Below are positions 63,527 through 64,000 of a DNA stretch of 64,000 nt, in pieces. The translations under genes and the position numbers were made by a program. Each line of letters begins with the position of its first letter. The stretch's first letter is position 1. The notes below the pieces were generated by a model, which made no database searches, was not told where the DNA came from, and was given only the letters and a program-made list of their open reading frames with translations. This DNA comes from Gemmatimonadota bacterium (lineage in GTDB: Bacteria; Gemmatimonadota; Gemmatimonadetes; Gemmatimonadales; Gemmatimonadaceae), in assembly GCA_021324775.1 (NCBI GenBank), contig JAJPIM010000007.1, positions 99,037-163,036 of the forward strand, written 5' to 3'.

Positions 63527-64000
63527 GACCTGCCGGCTGGCCACTCGTTCAAGAGCTGGCAGGGACACCCGGCCGTCGCCGGGCGGATCCTCGCGGTCGG
63601 TGGCCACATGCACAAATACGGCGTCGCGCTGCGATTCGAGGACGCGACGGCGCACCGTATCCTGTGGCAATCGGCGCCGGAGACGGACGCCACGGGCGAG
63701 ATCACCGGGATGCCGACGACGACGTATTGGTGGCGACTCGGGATCCCCGTGCGACCCGATCACGTCTATCGGCTGACCGCGGTGTATGAGAATCCGACCG
63801 GTGCAATGATCCGGGACGGGGCGATGGGCGCGTTCGGTGGCGTCTTCCATCCGGACGACATGAAAGCGTGGCCGGTGGTCGATCGCTCGACGGCCGAATA
63901 CCAGCGAGACGTCAAGGAGACGTACTCGACCGACATGGCGGATATGGACATGGATATGGACGACATGCACGACATGCCGGACATGCACGGTACGTCCTCG
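63527..64000 (+). pseudogene. In-frame continuation of the interrupted secreted protein, open to the window end
   Basis: 158 codons without a stop directly after TAA 63524-63526, in the same frame as the preceding gene. It reads DLPAGHSFKSWQGHPAVAGR, then AVGGHMHKYGVALRFEDA, with an HMH metal-type motif, and ends in a Met/Asp/His-rich tail (MADMDMDMDDMHDMPDMHG, 63934-63990). Third-position GC and residue composition are those of real coding sequence. First in-frame ATG is near 63608. Explanations are a single-base nonsense change, a sequencing error, or readthrough. Confidence 0.65.

Overview
This 64 kb window is high-GC, gene-dense chromosomal DNA of a Gram-negative bacterium with an outer membrane. 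Several traits together suggest a member of the Gemmatimonadota. These are a SusC/SusD pair driven by an ECF sigma factor and a FecR-type anti-sigma factor, an ECF43/TIGR02999-like sigma factor next to a kinase-TPR protein, an ECF42-type sigma factor with a DGPF partner, a lipoprotein with bacterial Ig-like domains, and very strong GC bias at third codon positions. The phylum is an inference; no rRNA or other taxonomic marker is present. No tRNA, rRNA, CRISPR array, insertion sequence or phage gene was seen.

Layout. 0-8 kb: the end of a secreted protein, a heptad repeat array, a complete tripartite RND efflux operon on the minus strand and a divergent LysR regulator. 8-10.5 kb: a pentapeptide-repeat protein and a sedolisin (S53) peptidase. 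10.8-19.3 kb: a cell-surface-signalling nutrient-uptake locus (ECF sigma, FecR, SusC, SusD) followed by a spermidine-dehydrogenase-like flavoprotein. 19.4-20.1 kb: a frameshifted lactate permease remnant abutting an orphan DUF2442 gene with a palindromic operator. 20-28.6 kb: signalling genes (Ser/Thr kinase-TPR with ECF sigma, a GGDEF-EAL protein, an ECF42/DGPF pair). 28.8-34.3 kb: metabolic and orphan genes (hydrolase, cytochrome c, ureohydrolase, beta-hydroxyacid dehydrogenase, AAA ATPase, zinc-ribbon membrane protein). 34.3-38.2 kb: a CecR/YbhGFSR-like ABC exporter operon. 38.3-40 kb: YaeQ and a threonine dehydratase-like enzyme. 40-53.8 kb: a phenylacetyl-CoA catabolic cluster (paaG-H-I-J-Y-Z, then paaA-B-C-D) that continues into a fused 2-oxo acid dehydrogenase E1, an enoyl-CoA hydratase and a class I/II aminotransferase. 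53.8-64 kb: glutamine synthetase, a three-domain kinase/M23/class III aminotransferase fusion, an Ig-like lipoprotein, a membrane protein with a coding minisatellite, a kynureninase-like enzyme, and a secreted protein interrupted by an in-frame stop.

The most attractive systems-level hypothesis is in the paa region. The cluster has no phenylacetate-CoA ligase (PaaK) and no PaaE reductase, but carries an aminotransferase and a fused E1. This is the gene set expected for turning phenylalanine into phenylpyruvate and then directly into phenylacetyl-CoA. Other points worth attention are heptameric TAG-containing repeat arrays that supply the stop codons of adjacent genes, the lactate permease remnant, and the single in-frame TAA near the end of the window.
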